Positions 51,101 to 62,000 of a DNA stretch of 64,000 nt are shown in pieces. Within the stretch, counting starts at the first letter, position 1; each line of letters begins with the position of its first letter. This DNA is from Paraescarpia echinospica. Taxonomy: Eukaryota; Annelida; Polychaeta; Sabellida; Siboglinidae. Under the pieces are notes generated by a model that did not search any database, had not been told where the DNA came from, and was given only the letters and a program-made list of their open reading frames with translations. The stretch is taken from the NCBI GenBank assembly GCA_020002185.1, contig CM034533.1:54048870-54112869 (forward strand), read 5' to 3'. The position numbers were made by a program, and so were the translations under genes.

Positions 51101-52989
51101 GTAATCCGTCGATAAAAAATTATAGTAATTATGGATTTAAAATGGCCTATGTTTGACGATGTTTTGTGAGTATTTAGTTAGTTGGTTTCAGCGGAAAGCA
51201 TATGCCGATGGGTAAAGAATTGTGTGAACGATAACGTGATTACGGTGATGGCTTACCAATTGATAGCACAAACATGCACAACGTCCGTTTATGGAACCCC
51301 CGTCTAAAATGATATCGCCATTTTGCCTTCTTCCCTGTATGCGCGCAGTGCATCATGGTATACAATGCACTCGTGACTCGGATAGCGATGTGATCGACAG
51401 CGGGTGACTTTGATTAATACTGCCAAGTACATATGCCTACACCTGAGTAATTCATTGCTGCCATGTTTAATGTAACTTATTGATGTTTATATTAATATAT
51501 TATTAGTTTATTTATTGGTATTACTTTAGTTTAATTATACAACTGTTGAGCTATTTAGCATATACATAATATTGTGTGTTGGTTACATTATTACAATTTA
51601 TGATAATTTATGTTTCAATTAATTTATTGTATTATTATTTGTTTATAAAATTTTGTATCGTTATAAATTATTTTGATGTAGGGCCTACTGTTTTTGTATT
51701 TGATATGTATATACCAGTTTTTTATATATTAAGATTACAGAATAAGAGTATATCTTTGTATTTGTCACTATATAGTATACATAAAATAATATACATTAAG
51801 TAAACATTATGATTTATTGTATCTATTAATTGTATATAATCATAGACAAGTAAGTATAATAGTACGCCCTATTGTTGATGATAACAATGGGTTTAACCAC
51901 AGTATATTACAAGTTAATTGGTTTGGCAATTATAGTAGTTATGGGATTTGCCCAATGTAACAAGTGTAGTGTATTGGGGGACTATTATTGGCATTTTGTG
52001 CCACAGTGTATTACGAGTTAATTGGCTTGTCAATCATAGCAGTCATTGGCTTTGCCCAATAAAACAAGTGTTGTGTAATGGGATACTAGTATTGTCAGTT
52101 TGTGGTTCTAATTCACAATCAACAAATCCTTTCATGTGGTTGTAAGTTCATACAGTTGTTTTAATGTTACGAAGATAGAACCACACTGATCATCTTTGCT
52201 CGTGTTCATGATTTAATGCTATTGTAATACATGATGTGTGTGTGCGTATTTACTTTTTTATGTTTGTATTTATTGTTACATGTAATTTTGTATTGGCCTT
52301 CTTTATAGATGGCAAAAGACTCAAGATGATAAAAAGTAATTTTCTTGTGAATTATGTACACAATCAGATCCGTCAGAAAATATTTGGAAAAATTCATGAA
52401 ATTTAGAACTTTGCAAAACTGTAGTTTTCTTAATGTTGTACTTAGCTACATGAAATGAATAGCATTGTACTTCTTATAGTGACCACTATGTGGGAAAATA
52501 TTTAAAAAAAATTGTCCTTGTGATTTATATGCAAAATCAAATCTAACGGAAAATTGTCGGAAAAAAATATGAAATTTTACAAAACTGCAGTTTCTTTAAT
52601 ATTTCATTGATGTACATGAAACAAGCACCATTGCACTTCTATTAGTGACTATTATCAGGGGAAAATAATTAAAAAAAATTCTTGTGATTTATAAGCAAAA
52701 TTAGATCTGTCAGAAAACCGTCAGAAAATGTCTTGAAATTCGAAACTTTACCAAGCTGTAGTTGTTTTAATATTTCACTTAGATACATGAAACAACTACC
52801 GTTGTACTTCTTATAGTGACTACTATCAGGGAAAAATGAGAAAACATTTTTTTTTACGAAACAACATTTTGGTCCGACCACCCTACTTACGAAATCACAT
52901 TTCGGCATGACAGTTTCGCAACCGCCGAGCTTAAACTTCAGCAAGGCTACAACCTCCTCCGGGTGGGCCAGACAAGCAAGAAGTCCCAT
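39124..52989 (-). CDS. FDFT1: Squalene synthase (farnesyl-diphosphate farnesyltransferase), 8 exons
   Basis: Exons: 52989-52891, 50409-50312, 49464-49281, 47524-47396, 46428-46237, 45822-45646, 45012-44860, 39333-39124; all junction phases agree and give 413 aa plus TAG (human 417). It condenses two farnesyl diphosphates via presqualene diphosphate to squalene, using NADPH and Mg2+, at the ER membrane: the first committed step of sterol synthesis. The Mg2+-binding motifs DTVED (80-84) and DYLED (219-223) fall at the human positions. Also clear are [45 protein letters not shown] and FNFCAIPQ. The last exon supplies a C-terminal membrane anchor (about 382-401, [16 protein letters not shown]). 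The start [13 protein letters not shown] matches the family start. The last intron (5.5 kb) and several others carry repeat arrays. Confidence 0.97.
40270..40680 (+). mobile_element. Reverse transcriptase fragment in FDFT1 intron 7
   Basis: An open frame reads [20 protein letters not shown] (RT motif A), then [12 protein letters not shown] and a motif-B-like [12 protein letters not shown], then stops. A separate YADDTRM follows at about 40661. The FIDYKKAFD form is typical of LINEs in the CR1/RTE group. It lies antisense to FDFT1 and is broken. Confidence 0.75.
41361..41700. repeat. Dispersed repeat family, two copies in tandem
   Basis: Copies at about 41361 and 41519 share agaatgattcaatcaaatac, tatgcaaaattagagaaaaa and gttgctgaac. 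The second copy has a tail with agtgatggcaatagtccctt and ggaccttcggccaaaggact. Partners are at 42239-42690, and the first 20 bp also appears at 40678. Confidence 0.85.
42239..42690. repeat. Same dispersed family, two further copies
   Basis: Copies at about 42239 and 42505 repeat the order gcccttagaatgattcaatc, tatgcaaaatt, gttactgaacagttt. The second ends with the cggcccaaagaactaaa tail. All copies are in FDFT1 intron 7, which suggests local segmental copying. Confidence 0.85.
42861..44087. repeat. 25/27-bp minisatellite with two subtypes
   Basis: The first block (to about 43437) is a 25-bp unit with atcggctgttggagacttat. The second block is mostly a 27-bp unit with gtcggctgttagagacttgt. The switch between ttgga and ttaga is sharp. 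Both strands are almost free of stops, producing spurious ORFs up to 289 codons. Confidence 0.97.
44088..44686. mobile_element. hAT-like MITE inserted into the minisatellite
   Basis: The ends are inverted repeats: cagggctcgacattaacgc and the complement of gttaatgtcaagccctg. The flanking 8-mers ctgttaga and atattaga match at 6 of 8 positions, consistent with the 8-bp target duplication of hAT elements. Several cttgtcc/ggacaag motifs lie inside. No transposase is present. Confidence 0.75.
44406..44565. repeat. Dispersed repeat, copy 2 (partner at 27559-27700)
   Basis: Same ordered blocks as at 27559 (tctgttcctag, attaatataatgttt, agcctgtaacaac, gaaggtacaacccc). It lies inside the hAT-like element. 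Confidence 0.75.
44687..44790. repeat. Continuation of 25/27-bp minisatellite after the insertion
   Basis: Four further units (ttatatcggctgttagagac and variants) follow the inserted element. They end 70 bp before FDFT1 exon 7. Confidence 0.9.
45420..45620. repeat. ~65-bp tandem repeat, three decayed copies
   Basis: The blocks aaatattcatttcagat, ggtagtgata and agtgggggtg(a/c)(g)gctataat recur in order, in FDFT1 intron 6. Confidence 0.75.
47574..48465. repeat. 17-bp minisatellite, ~52 copies, in FDFT1 intron 3
   Basis: Unit caatctgtaacacca(a/c)a, 17 bp, nearly perfect. Because 17 is not a multiple of three and the minus strand has no stop in the unit, all three minus frames stay open. This yields false ORFs of up to 364 codons, one of which runs into FDFT1 exon 4. 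Confidence 0.98.
49495..49750 (+). repeat. Dispersed repeat, copy A (inverted partner at 62632-62875)
   Basis: Shares ggcagatgactggccaagat, gtaattacaactgat, ccactagattaactaatagt, tccaagtc and attaattaaataaatggctc with the complement of 62632-62875. It lies in FDFT1 intron 2, near exon 3. Confidence 0.85.
52330..52835. repeat. ~180-bp degenerate tandem repeat, three copies
   Basis: Three diverged copies contain aaaactg(t/c)agtt, tacatgaaa, ttgcacttct and agtgactactatcaggg. They lie just downstream of FDFT1 exon 1, in intron 1. Confidence 0.75.
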
Positions 52990-53043
52990 GGTGTGGTGAG
53001 AATGCCGAGTACGATATATGGTATGTTTGCTCGCTCGTGTACT

Positions 53044-53053
53044 ATGGGGTGAT
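53044..53053 (-). promoter_or_regulatory. SRE-like SREBP site upstream of FDFT1
   Basis: On the FDFT1 strand this reads ATCACCCCAT, one base from the classical SRE-1 ATCACCCCAC. It begins about 55 bp upstream of the FDFT1 ATG. SREBP is an established regulator of this gene in vertebrates. Function here is inferred only. Confidence 0.4.
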
Positions 53054-53350
53054 CCAACACACGCCAGACCCTGGATAGTCGGCTTCGCTTAGCCTAGGCT
53101 TCCGTCCCGAGCAAGGCGTCAATCGCCGGTTCAGAATGAAATCAGTTTAAAAGCAGTTTGACACCTACGTATATAAGCGGAATCAGCTCACGCCTGAGTA
53201 ATGTGTTACAGATCTTTATCTATCCACGTACGTCGATATATATATATATACATATGTATAATAACAACAGAACGTAACTGAGATAAATATTTCCGTTCAC
53301 TGGGATACCTAACTCGATGTGTCAATAGCATTGTTAAAAGGCGCGTTGCG

Positions 53351-53388
53351 ATTGGTTGTGGAAAAACGGCAGAGAAACATTAGCCAAT
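53351..53388. promoter_or_regulatory. Pair of CCAAT (NF-Y-type) boxes
   Basis: ATTGG at 53351-53355 and CCAAT at 53384-53388 lie in the 716-bp region between FDFT1 and U4. NF-Y often works with SREBP. Five-base motifs occur by chance, so support is weak without the nearby SRE-like site. Confidence 0.3.
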
Positions 53389-53705
53389 TGAAAACCAGCT
53401 TACAAGTTGATCAGAAATTGATATAACAGTCTTGGTCGGCTGACTACCTCGGGAAGCCAGAAAAACGTAGCTTGACAGGGACCGACAACTGCAAAATAGA
53501 AATATGGATTATAAATACATGTTTTCAACCAATAAGATGACTTTGGATGAATTTAATATATAATATTTTGATTAATATTACCCAAATATTATTTCGATCA
53601 TTAAGTAAGTAGTAAGAATAGAATATCATATATATTTGTGAAGACATGCACCTTAAAATTGGCACGTACCATTACCTTAACTTGTTGGCGCTAGCGTTAT
53701 TCGGT

Positions 53706-53850
53706 AGCTTTGCGCAGTGGCAGTACCATAGCCAATGAGGTTTATCCGAGGCGTGGTTATTGCTAGTTGAAAACTATACCCAATACCCCGCACTGAGGAC
53801 CTGAAATATGGTCCTATGTGCAATTTTTGACTGCTCCTACGGGAGCAAAT
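53706..53850 (+). ncRNA. U4: U4 spliceosomal small nuclear RNA
   Basis: The sequence begins agctttgcgcagtggcagta and continues ccaatgaggtttatccgagg, attgctagttgaaaact, cccaataccccgc, and an Sm site aatttttg at 53822, then a terminal stem ctcctacgggag. These match the conserved U4 order: stem II with U6, the 5' stem-loop with its kink-turn (15.5K/SNU13 binding), stem I and the Sm site. The 5' stem differs from the human form as I recall it (accat paired with gtggt instead of atcgt with gcgat), and the change is compensated on both sides, which argues for a functional RNA. U4 pairs with U6 in the U4/U6.U5 tri-snRNP. The 3' end is approximate. It is divergent from FDFT1. Confidence 0.95.
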
Positions 53851-55070
53851 TTGAAATAAAAAATTTACTTATGCTTCATTACAAAGCAGTTTCATCCTAT
53901 TTGTTTGCTCTCATGATTGTAAACAAAGCATTTAAAGTAAAAAAAATTCGGTCGCCAGGCAATTTTGAGTGGGTCGCCAAGAGTTGGGCAGCAGTTTGAA
54001 CTTTCATTTACTGTCCCGCTTGCCCATTCCAGGTCCACGCGAAACAAAAAAATTATGCCAGATGTTGCATGGATTTCAAACGCTATAATATTATGATATA
54101 CTGTGAATAAATGTTCTCATTCATAATTTATTTATATTATGCCTTTTTATGTTATAGCTTATCACTAGTAAATTGATCGAAGACGTCAGGTGGAATGTTA
54201 GTCCTGCGACTGGAATTTGGGTCGCGGCCAAACCATTTTTAAGGATCGTTGTTATAAAATTAGTTAAATGCATCAAATATGCAGTGCAAAGCGGTATTGA
54301 TATGTAAAACTGTTTCGATCTTTTTAACGTAATTAAATTAATCATCTTTAAATATTGCAATTTAAATGTATTTGCATTTAAATTAACATTACGTGCAGTA
54401 AATACAACAACCATAGGCCGATGGTGATATTGTCTCTTCCAGGATCTTCTTGGTAGGGGCACCAGTAGCATACTGGTCACCTCCATCCTGGTGTACAGCG
54501 GAAGGTACGATCATTGTTGACCCGTGTTGCGACCGATCCGGGAGCCCACTTCTCTCCAGGCTGGTTGACCACAACCGATACATCCCCCAGAAAATTTGGC
54601 CCGCGAACATGTGGTCGTTGAACTCTTCCTGGAGCCATTGACTTCGTCGAGAAAGACATCTGCTATGTGATGATGTGCTAGCATCACCGTATTTTACCCA
54701 TAGTTGGTAGACTCGTGGGGATGGGAGCGTCTTATTCTATCCCGTACAGGTCCATTGGACTAAGTTTTTGAAATTAGAGTTTTCCATCTCCAAGACCCAC
54801 TACCTGCCAAGGCTAATGAGCTGGGTCTACCCAGGTTTGGAATCAGAGTTGTCCTTCTCCTGGATCCATTGCCATTTAATGTGGAAAAAAACATTCCCGT
54901 GTTCGAATGTCCTGAGTTCACAGCCGGGACAGCGAAGAACCCCCCGTCTCGCGCCGTCGCGTGCAGTGATTCGCCAATTGGCTTTACACAAATAAACCTT
55001 TTTGGGGGTGGGAAGATTTTAATTTTGTATGAACATATAACATTCCGGTGCCATTGTGCCGTTTTTCTGT
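53851..55070. other. Non-coding stretch 3' of U4
   Basis: No gene recognised. GC is higher at 54420-54680, where both strands have open frames of about 60-75 codons without motifs. It might be an old retroelement part (a Penelope RT fragment follows at 55.4 kb) but I cannot show it. Confidence 0.35.
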
Positions 55071-55076
55071 CATTAT

Positions 55077-55238
<162 letters not shown>

Positions 55239-55389
55239 TGATGCATAGCTTTTGAAAGTGTGGCAATTTACCTTTCCGAGTCCTATGTTGCTCTGAACGC
55301 AGCTTTCGAAGTCTTCACGACGTCTTCGTCAGCGTTGGTCTGCGCCACTCTCGGTCGTCATGTGACTGTGTGGGTAACTGTTACATGAC

Positions 55390-55950
55390 AACACTTCCAG
55401 GAAGATTTTGCGAACAAGATCAAAGACCTAGAGGTTCTCCCCGGACAGAAACTAGTGCCGTACGATGTGTCAGCTCTGTTCACTAGCATACCAGTACCTG
55501 GTACGATCCAAATTGTGAAGAAGAAACTAAAGGAAGACAGCACATGGAAACAGCGAACCCCACTCAACATTGATCAAATCATAGAACTGCTGACCTTCTG
55601 CCTCAACACCACTTACTTTATATACAAGAGTCATTTCTACAAAATGATACACGGCGCAGCCATGAGCTCCCCAGTCTCTCCTATCGTGGCAAATCTGTAC
55701 ATGGAAACTTTTGAGAAACTAACCATCGCCACCGCTCCCAGCCCCCCATCAGTTTGATACAGATACGTCGACGACACTTTCGTTCAGATACTTGAATACC
55801 ACATGGAAGGTTTCACTGCACACCTCAACAGCATAGACCACAGAACCGGAACGAGAAGGCCAACTTCCTTTCCTGGACACTTGTGTACACGTGAACGACG
55901 ACAGCAGCAGCCCGACTAAAAGAATATAGACACACCAGGGGTCCATTCAC
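55390..55950 (+). mobile_element. Penelope-like element reverse transcriptase, broken
   Basis: The frame reads LVPYDVSALFTSIPVPGTIQ (RT motif A region of Penelope-like elements), IIELLTFCLNTTYFIYKSHF, then GAAMSSPVSPIVANLYMETF (motif B/4 region). A TGA at 55755-55757 follows PSV, then the same frame continues YRYVDDTFVQILEYHMEGF with the catalytic YVDD. A frame change then leads to GQLPFLDTCVHVNDD. Both breaks make it inactive. The C-terminal GIY-YIG endonuclease is absent because another RT fragment begins at about 55950. Confidence 0.85.
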
Positions 55951-57420
55951 ATTCGTGAAATCTCTGAACAAAGGAAAGTCTGCTGGAATTGACAACATAC
56001 CAGCAGAACTGGTTCAAGTTGGGGGAGAAGCCTTAATCACCACCCTCACCTCAATCTGCAACAATATCTGGCAGACAGGAGAATAGTCCACCCCGTGGAA
56101 CCAGTCACTGATCATCACGCTTCCCAAGAAAGGCAACCTAGCTAAAATTATAGAACAATCAGCCTTATTAGTCACCCGAGCAGTCATGCTGGAGATCCTA
56201 ATCAACAGACTCAAACCCCAGGCGGAAAAGATCATCGCTGAAGAACAGGCGGGTTTTCGAACAGGATGGAGCACCAGTGAACAGATCTTCAACCTTAGAA
56301 TCCTTTGCGAGAAACACCTTCAACACAGCAAAGCCTGTACCATGCCTTCATAGACTTTAAGAAGGTCTTTGATAGGATATGGCATGCGGCCCTATGGACG
56401 ACCACGAGGAAGTACAACATTGGCTCCAATCTTGTCCGAACCATTGAACACCTATATGACAAGGCCACTAGTGCAGTCATCTTCAATGGCAGCATATGAC
56501 ACTGGTTTCGAAACACAACGGGAGTTCGACAAGGATGCCTACTATCACCCACCTTCTTCAACAACTTTCTGGAAAGGACCATGAATGATGCCTTGGAAAA
56601 CCATCAGGGCACTATCAGCATTAGAGACAAGACAATCACCAACCTTCGTTTCGCTGATGACATCGACGGCCTAGCAGGAGAAGAACAAGAACTAGCCAAC
56701 TTGGTGGAGTGCCTCGACAAAACCTCTACAGCATACGGCATGGAGATCAGCGCCGAAAAGACCAAACTGATGACAAACAACACACAAGGCATCAACACAG
56801 AGGTCAAAGTTAACGGACAGAGACTTGAAACAGCAACACGTTTCAAGTACTTGGGATCAATCATCACAGACGAGGGTTCCAAACCTGAGATACTTGCCAG
56901 GATTACACAGACAACAGCAGCACATAAAGATTGAAATCCATCAATGTCAGTTCGAAAAACAGGCTGATGCGCATCCTTGTCATGTCCATCTTTCTATACG
57001 CTTGTGAAACATGGACCGTCCCAGCAGATCTACAGAAGAGGATACAAGCCATGGAAATTATGTGCTTTCGGGAGATCTTGCGCATATCATACAAAGACCA
57101 TGTTACTAACGAAGATGGTCGCAACAAGATCAAACAAGCCATCGGACAATACGAAGACCTCCTTACAACGGTCAAGAAGCGCAAACTGAAGTGGTACGGC
57201 CACGTCTCATGATCATCTGGCCTTGCAAAGACCATCTTTCAAGGTACCGTGAGAGGGGGGAGAAGAAGAGGTAGACAGAAAAAGAGGTGGGAAGACAACA
57301 TCAAAGAGTGGACAGGACTGGAGTTCGCCGACTCCCGGAGGGCTGTGGAGAACAGGAAAACGTGGAGAGAGCTGATTACAAAGTCGTCAGTTGTGCTCCA
57401 ACAATCTTTACGGGCTGTAG
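55951..57420 (+). mobile_element. Degraded non-LTR retrotransposon RT with C-terminal region
   Basis: Plus-strand pieces across frames: NKGKSAGIDNIPAELVQVGG, LIITLPKKGN, EEQAGFRTGWSTSEQIFNLR, HAFIDFKKVFDRIWHAALW (motif A), TGVRQGCLLSPTFFNNFLER (motif B), LRFADDIDGLAGEEQELANL (catalytic FADD), FKYLGSIITDEG, LYACETWTVPADLQKRIQAM, KRKLKWYGHVS and GRQKKRWEDNIKEWTG. Order and motifs fit a non-LTR reverse transcriptase. At least four stops or frameshifts break it. A GTGAA repeat follows directly, as 3' tails of such elements often do. Confidence 0.85.
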
Positions 57421-57494
57421 GAAAGTGAAGTGAAGTGAAGTGAAGTGAAGTGAAGTGAAGTGAAGTGAAGTGAAGTGAAGTGAAGTGAAGTGAA
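57421..57494. repeat. (GTGAA)n tail
   Basis: About 15 pentamers of gtgaa directly after the RT coding remnant, possibly the element's 3' tail. Confidence 0.95.
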
Positions 57495-59074
57495 GGACGA
57501 GGCAGTGGCGACGTAACCAGGGGGCAGGGGATGCATTCGCACCTGGAAGCCCACAAAGCCGACATCATATTTAAAAAAAAACATTTTGCTTTTCAGTTGT
57601 GGCAATCACAGTTTGAACTTGGCTGGTGTTCATTCTGTCATTTAGGAACTACTTATTAGGTACTATTCTTAAGGCTTACGTGAGACTGACTGGACCTCTC
57701 CGAACACGTGCCCCTCGGCCCCCCTGGATCCACCTATGGTAACTGCAGTAGAGAACGCACATTTTCACTGCTGATATACGGATGAAGAATGAGTTGCGCT
57801 CAACAAGATGACGTTTTGCTGAGAAGGTCACGATCGGCGGTATTTTTAATATCGGATTTGCTATAAAAAAAAAAGCTAGGCATACCCCAGGGGTGCATGG
57901 TTCCAGAGAAGGTAGTCTGGAGGGCAGAAAACCTCCACAGGCGGACGAACCAAATTCATATTGGGTGGTCTGAGCCGGAGCTTCAGCACGGCTCCGCTGT
58001 CGCCCTGTTGGATCATGACATCCGAACACTGGGGGGGGGGGTATAGTTACTGAAGTTACGGCCGCCCCGCCGCCGTAACTCCAGTAACGTTAGCACATTT
58101 TGAAGGTCTCTGGGGCACGCTCAGGCATAACACGGCCAATTTAAAAAAGGAAATATCGCTCTTTGCGTTAACATTAATTTAACGATCCCGTTAGTGAAAA
58201 GCATTTTGAAAATACTCCTTGATTTTTCTGTCAGATTCTGTTCTAGGATGGGTTTTCTATAATAGCTTAATATCTTAGTGAAACGGTCCCCATGACCCTG
58301 GAATTCTTGTTTTTTGCCTTTATATTGGGAGCTCTGAACTCTGAGCACTGGAATTTTGTTTTCATTTGAGTGGGACCCCGTGAACTAGGGGCCCTTGGGC
58401 ACGTACGTACTTGCTGCGTGCAGTTGCCCCTGTAGTAATATGTCCATGCGGCTACTTTCCAAAACAGCACTTTGTCAAGAACTTGTCATGACTAAACAAT
58501 TCCAGTTTAATGTGTGACTTCTAGGCTCAAAATATTAAATCCAGAATTGTTCTAATAAAACCAGTATATAATTATATATATATATGCTATTATTTCTATT
58601 ATAGGATATAAAGAAAATCACCCGCAAAAATCCTATAAATTATTATATTTTATAAAAAGTTTTGGACCCATATTTTGACAATTGGGTTGATAATTGATGC
58701 TGCCGACTTAGAACAAAAACATTTTATCAGAACCAGCGGCAAGTTAACTACAAATTAATACATATTTTTGTAACGTAGCTCATTATAATGTATAATGTGG
58801 TGTGTGTTTGTTTGTGCGTGCGTACGTGTGCGCGTTCGCGTGCGTGTGTGCGTACGGGCGGGCATGTGTGTGAAGTCGTGGATTGTAGTACCGTGATTGT
58901 AGCTTATCTGGGCAAATGTTGCATGTTATAATATAATGAGAATGTTAGCCATCTGTGTCATAATCCCTTTAACGAAGGCTGTGGAGCCGGACATTCAATC
59001 GGTGTGCGTCTGCGGCTTAGTCGGCGACCTTGACATTCGCCTGACAGCTCGGTGGAAAACAGCGTTTCCTCGAT
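57495..59074. other. Intergenic, upstream of VPS11
   Basis: No exon is supported except possible VPS11 5' UTR near 58970-59074, where GC content rises. A TG/CG-rich low-complexity run lies at 58797-58870. Confidence 0.4.
58043..58089. repeat. GC-rich hairpin
   Basis: gttactgaagttacggc pairs with gccgtaactccagtaac around a ccgccccgcc loop, with one or two mismatches. The role is unknown. Confidence 0.7.
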
Positions 59075-62000
59075 ATGACGTTTTTACAGGTTGAGAAATT
59101 GTTTTCATCTTCTGCTGTTTGTATGAACCGTTAGCTGAGTTGTTGCACTATTGCACGAATGACGCTGATTACGTGATAGGTAGAATTTGTAGTTATTTGG
59201 GGTTGCCGAATTAAGTTTATGGAAAGAGGCGGTACCTACCTCAGGTAGGGAGGTCGGTGAAAATGCAATAATTCATCAGATTGGCAAAAGTGATACACCA
59301 TTGGAAAGGTCTATTTAAGAGATAGACAGCCATACCGGTTTTAACCAAAAATTGGTGAAGTTAAGGACAATTATGTAAAGGTCATTAAATAAATTTGTGT
59401 GACAGTTTTTTTGATCTGAAGGAAATGTGAAAATATAATCTTGTACAATACAAAAATCTTAACTAAGACTTGATATTTTACGTATTTCCTTTAAATATAA
59501 TTTACAAAAGGAATTTTACATAAAATTATGTTAATTAACTATGCAACTAACCTTTCGGAAAAGCTTACAAAAGTATCTCCAGGTCCCCCACTTTCAAATC
59601 GTCATCCAGCATATATATGTGTACACAGTATATATGGCTCATTGTCATTCACCACACTCAACCAGCTTGGAAAGCCTGCTACCCATAGGTTGGAGGTTAT
59701 GCTTTAATGGTTTCCATTATGTGGATATCAACAGAATCTGACATGTTTTAGAAGTGGCAGGTATACCAGCAAAAATCATGTGGACGTCATGTATGCAAAG
59801 TTAGTAAAGTGTGTGTGAGAGTATAAGCATAGCCAAATATTGCATGCATTGATGTAAACATTCTGCTTTGCCCTTGTACCATATAATTATGTAAACATAT
59901 GTAGGTTTGTGTGTGTGTCCGCATATGTGCGTGTGTGTGTGGACTAAAGTGAAAAGGATAGCCAACTACTGCAAGCAACAATAAGCATTCTGCTACACAG
60001 CATGTATGTACAACATTATATATATATATACATACATATATATATATATGTATATATATATACATTACATCAGATAATTCAAAGTTGCATAGCAATATAT
60101 ATAATATATATGTACATATTGCTATGCAACTTTGAATTATCTGATGTAATGTTGTATCTACAAAGATCCGTTTGCAGAGAACAGCGATGGCTGGAAGTAG
60201 GATATGAAGAATCACTTCCACATCTGCATCTACATCAGAAAATGTTGTCAGCATTCCAAACACCTTGTCCTTCTTGATGCGAGTAGAGTCTCCAAAGATA
60301 GGCGTAGTCGTCCCACTCATTAACTCATTGATGTTTCTGCATGACTCCTGGCAGAATGACACGAGTTGCTGGTAGTGAGTGTTCATGTCCAAGATGTGAA
60401 CACTCTTGTCTTCGATCAGGCATCAGAGGGGGCAGGTGATCAGCTCCTGATAAGTCCAAGTGCTTTACATCCAGGGAGAAACTGTGGCATTTATAAGTCG
60501 TTTAGAACGGATTTCAACAACCTATTTGACGCACCTTGTTTTATTCATAAAGCACCGCATTTAATTGCTAAAAAAATGTCCTTGCAGCATTCAAAAATAA
60601 AATGTTGAAAAAGCATGCATACCCATCACCGCTGAAGCAAAATGTTGCACCATACCACCACCAGGAAAAGTTCATTCATGTTATATATTCATATACAAAT
60701 AGTTCTAGGAAGATACAGTAAAAAACAACCCCAAAAACCACCACCAAGCCAATGTTTATACATGTAGTTGGTTACAGCAAGATCAATGTAGTGTAATTAG
60801 AAGTACATCAGATGTCTGATTTATGGAGGTGGGTTGTCATTTATTTGTTGTTATTAATTGTCATATATTTTTGCATGATTACAACATGAAAATAAACTAT
60901 AAATATTCATATAACATCCACCATTTAATATATGATAGCATGTCTGTACATATGTAAACACGAATAACAAATGCATGGCTAAAACACAACTTCAGAATAA
61001 AAGATTGCAATAATATGTACGCCTGGTATGTGAGCGATAATAGAAGAAATTTGTTGCCGGACATGGGGTACCTCTACATTCGAGCTTGGGGCAAAAATGG
61101 GCAAAGGTGTATCTCCGCCAAATTTGCATTAATATTACGTTTGTACATTACTAAATAGCAAAGATGTAGTTTGCCAGAGTTTCCGCAAGTTGTTCATACC
61201 TTAGATCCTCTCTAAATATGGACAACATATCATATTTTTCTTAATTTTATTTCAATTCGTACAAGAAACACGCCAAACGAAAGAGTATCATTTTGCGATT
61301 TAAACCATACCGCCAAATATAGCATGGCGGGTAATAACGCGAGCACATGATTTTATGAAAACACCACCCTTCCGCGAAATTAAATATGGCTTCGCCCGCA
61401 ACGAAATGACATTTCTGCGGGTGTCGTTGTGTCATCACGAATATCTGTATGAAGCATTACAAGTTCACAAAAGCAGGTATTTTTATCACAAAGAAGACTC
61501 TTCTTTTGATATAAAATATATGATCAGTCTTTATAAATCAAGAGACTTACAATTTTTTTAACATAGGCGATTTAACATTGCGTCCCAATGCAAACACGTT
61601 TGCGTGATTTCTTCCGACCTCCCTACCTCAGGCTCAGCAGAGAAGGTACCTGCCTCATTTTTATAAACTACAACAAAAGTCAAACCGGATTCTAGTTCTA
61701 TTTTAATTCAAGTCTATCTAAAATCCCTGTCCGAGTGATATTATGTAGAATAACAATCTACTTCTGTGACATAATGAAGTGTGTGTGTTCCATAACTAGA
61801 CGTTTTTCCATATTTGTAAACAATCTCAGAAAGTGTAGATTGACGATTGGTTGAATGTTGATTTTTGAGTTAATTTTTTATTTTTTATTTTGTGTGCATG
61901 TTTTCAACAGTGGCGAAGATTCAACTTCTTTGACAAAGAAAATGTGAGGGACCCAGCAAGCAATGAGCCATTTGACAAACTGAAGGTAAGCTATAAATGT

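Larger units (their letters stand above)
59214..61669. mobile_element. Candidate TIR element filling VPS11 intron 1
   Basis: The left sequence agtttatggaaagaggcggt then acc, ctcaggtagggaggtcgg is matched in inverted form at the right: ccgacctccctacctcag, ggtacctgcctca, ataaact. TIRs are about 45 bp and imperfect, with a 10-bp length difference. No clear target duplication was found. The 2.46-kb interval contains an unidentified minus-strand ORF and a long palindrome. Confidence 0.55.

Noticed and set aside
57676..58029. 117-codon minus-strand ORF
   Set aside because: No family, no splice context, GC-rich patch with likely repeat content.
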